A DNA stretch of 64,000 nt from Carex sylvatica (Eukaryota > Streptophyta > Magnoliopsida > Poales > Cyperaceae), in the NCBI GenBank assembly GCA_964058845.1, contig CAXKVR010000076.1:496001-560000 (forward strand), in the 5' to 3' direction. Numbering within the stretch: position 1 is the first letter of the stretch; each line of letters begins with the position of its first letter. Under the pieces are notes generated by a model. That model was not told where the DNA came from. It ran no database searches and saw only the letters and a program-made list of their open reading frames with translations. Positions 62,629-64,000 of the stretch are shown here, in pieces. A program made the translations under genes and the position numbers.

Positions 62629-64000
62629 GCTTTTGCAAAGTGTTAGACTGAGCACAACCAGTCCGGAAATAAATAAATAAAAAGAAATTAAATGGTGGTG
62701 CATAGGTATATTATATAAGCCCAATTGAACATGAACAGCCTATATCAACCAGGCTAAGGCTATCCCTTTCCTAATTAAATAGCTGCGGTCCTGTATCAGC
62801 TAACAAACGTTTGTTTCTTTTATTTTTCCTTTTTTTGTACTTTTGATATCTTAACAACATATTATTTAAAGTAAATAAATTAAAACTATAGATGTGTTCT
62901 TTCTTTATTAATAGTGGATTTGACTTTTTATCAAATAATATAAATATTTAACAGTAAAAATTTAGTGACTTTATGATAAATGTAAAACAAACAAAAAACG
63001 TACTAACTCTAAATTTTACATATGTACCAAAAAATTTAGTGATTTTTCATTATATAATTTTACAAACTATTTTAATTACGAAATGGATTCGGATTTGGTA
63101 CCAACTAATGAGCACAATTTAATGGTGCACATACCATTAACGAGCGTTCAAATGTTTCTTATTCGTCTCCATTTTCAAAACTTTAATAACTTGTGTTTTA
63201 AAACTAAAATATCAAAATAAAACTGTTAGATATGATCTATATTATTTTATCAATGTATATGTGAAAGATTACATCATTTCAATTATTTTGATCGATATTA
63301 AAAACTTGTAAAAATAAACTGATGTGGATGATTTTTAAAGTTTAGTTTTTCAACTCTTTGATTCATATAAAAAGAGAGTAAAAAGTGCTATTTTTTATGT
63401 ATATGTAGAAAAAAAAAATATCGCATCTAACAATTTATAACGAGTGTCTTTGTCATGTAAAGAAGACAAAAAATTATAAATCTATAGATCTCCGAAATAT
63501 TAATATTAAAAAAATATGGAATTTAAAAAACTATGTAGATTTTTTTATTTTTTCGAAATCTATCCAAATCGCAAATTTTTTTTGCGGTAATTCAGTTTAA
63601 AACCACAATTGTTTTTGGCGGTTTTGGAATTTTATGCAATAATTTAAAAAAACCGTTAAATTTTTGCGGTTTGAATTTTTTTTGCATTTTTTATATATTT
63701 TTATTTAAATAGAAATATTTATAATTTATTTAATTTTGTATTGAAATATTAGAAATATTTTATATATTTCTTTGAAAATAGATGAAATACTATATAATTT
63801 GATTTGTGAAAGACTGCTACAAATAATCCGGTTCAACATTTTGCATGCCGATTTTTTTTGCGGTTGTAAGAAAAATTAATATATTTATTTATTTGTTATT
63901 GAAAAATAATAAAAATGCTTGGATTTTGAGTTATTGATTCTGGTTTAAAAGTCACTTTTAAGAAAATACAGAAAATATTGTCATCCTTCTAGTACATTTA
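62629..64000. other. AT-rich intergenic DNA, no gene seen
   Basis: No family-recognisable coding sequence. The word TTTTTTGCGGT recurs near 63580, 63665 and 63850 in both orientations, which hints at a repeat running past the window edge. Confidence 0.4.

Overview
This is nuclear DNA from a flowering plant, most likely a dicot. The support is five intron-rich plant genes, AT-rich intergenic DNA, and the mobile elements: Ty1-copia, an Athila-type Ty3-gypsy element with a tRNA-Asp primer site, hAT, CACTA, many fold-back MITEs and pol III-type SINEs. I cannot name the species. I found no rRNA or tRNA gene, no CRISPR array and no bacterial DNA.

Genes in order. (1) PRP39, a U1 snRNP-associated HAT-repeat splicing factor, minus strand, 9677-17168, 13 exons, 826 aa as modelled. 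(2) A secreted class III peroxidase, plus strand, 28110-29631, 4 exons, 398 aa, with an unusual Pro/Ala-rich arabinogalactan-like N-terminal extension. (3) MCM6, a replicative helicase subunit, minus strand, 30434-36904, 18 exons summing to exactly 838 codons, with E2F-like sites upstream. (4) A type II gamma phosphatidylinositol 4-kinase with two ubiquitin-like domains, minus strand, 52237-54104, 2 coding exons, 546 aa. (5) A SINA/SIAH-type RING E3 ubiquitin ligase (SINAT), minus strand, 57981-60977, 3 exons, 335 aa. All five read as intact. They are ordinary neighbours rather than a pathway cluster.

Mobile DNA fills most of the rest. 1-8.2 kb: an almost intact copia element (one nonsense codon), a poly(A) retroposon and a MITE have all inserted into an older repeat. 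A less interrupted inverted copy of that repeat lies at 27.22-27.85 kb and shows the pre-insertion state. A minus-strand copia remnant follows at 7.6-8.2 kb. 19.8-25.8 kb: a fold-back MITE is split by a hAT element (8-bp TSD, 7 of 8 bases matching), which is split by a CACTA element (3-bp TSD). The CACTA element carries a GRF zinc-finger/membrane ORF, another fold-back MITE and a dead Ulp1 protease domain. 39.2-50.3 kb: a fold-back MITE is split by a 10.7-kb Athila-like retrotransposon lacking RT and integrase, whose right LTR is split by a 2.1-kb solo LTR. Short MITEs sit in introns of PRP39 and MCM6 and between genes.

I did not find a convincing new biological system. The most useful leads are the arabinogalactan-like peroxidase, the copia element whose LTRs agree only up to just after the TATA box, the readable nesting order of the insertions, the GC palindrome repeated in both the LTRs and the gag end of the Athila-like element, and a very recent 420-bp tandem duplication inside the SINAT gene.
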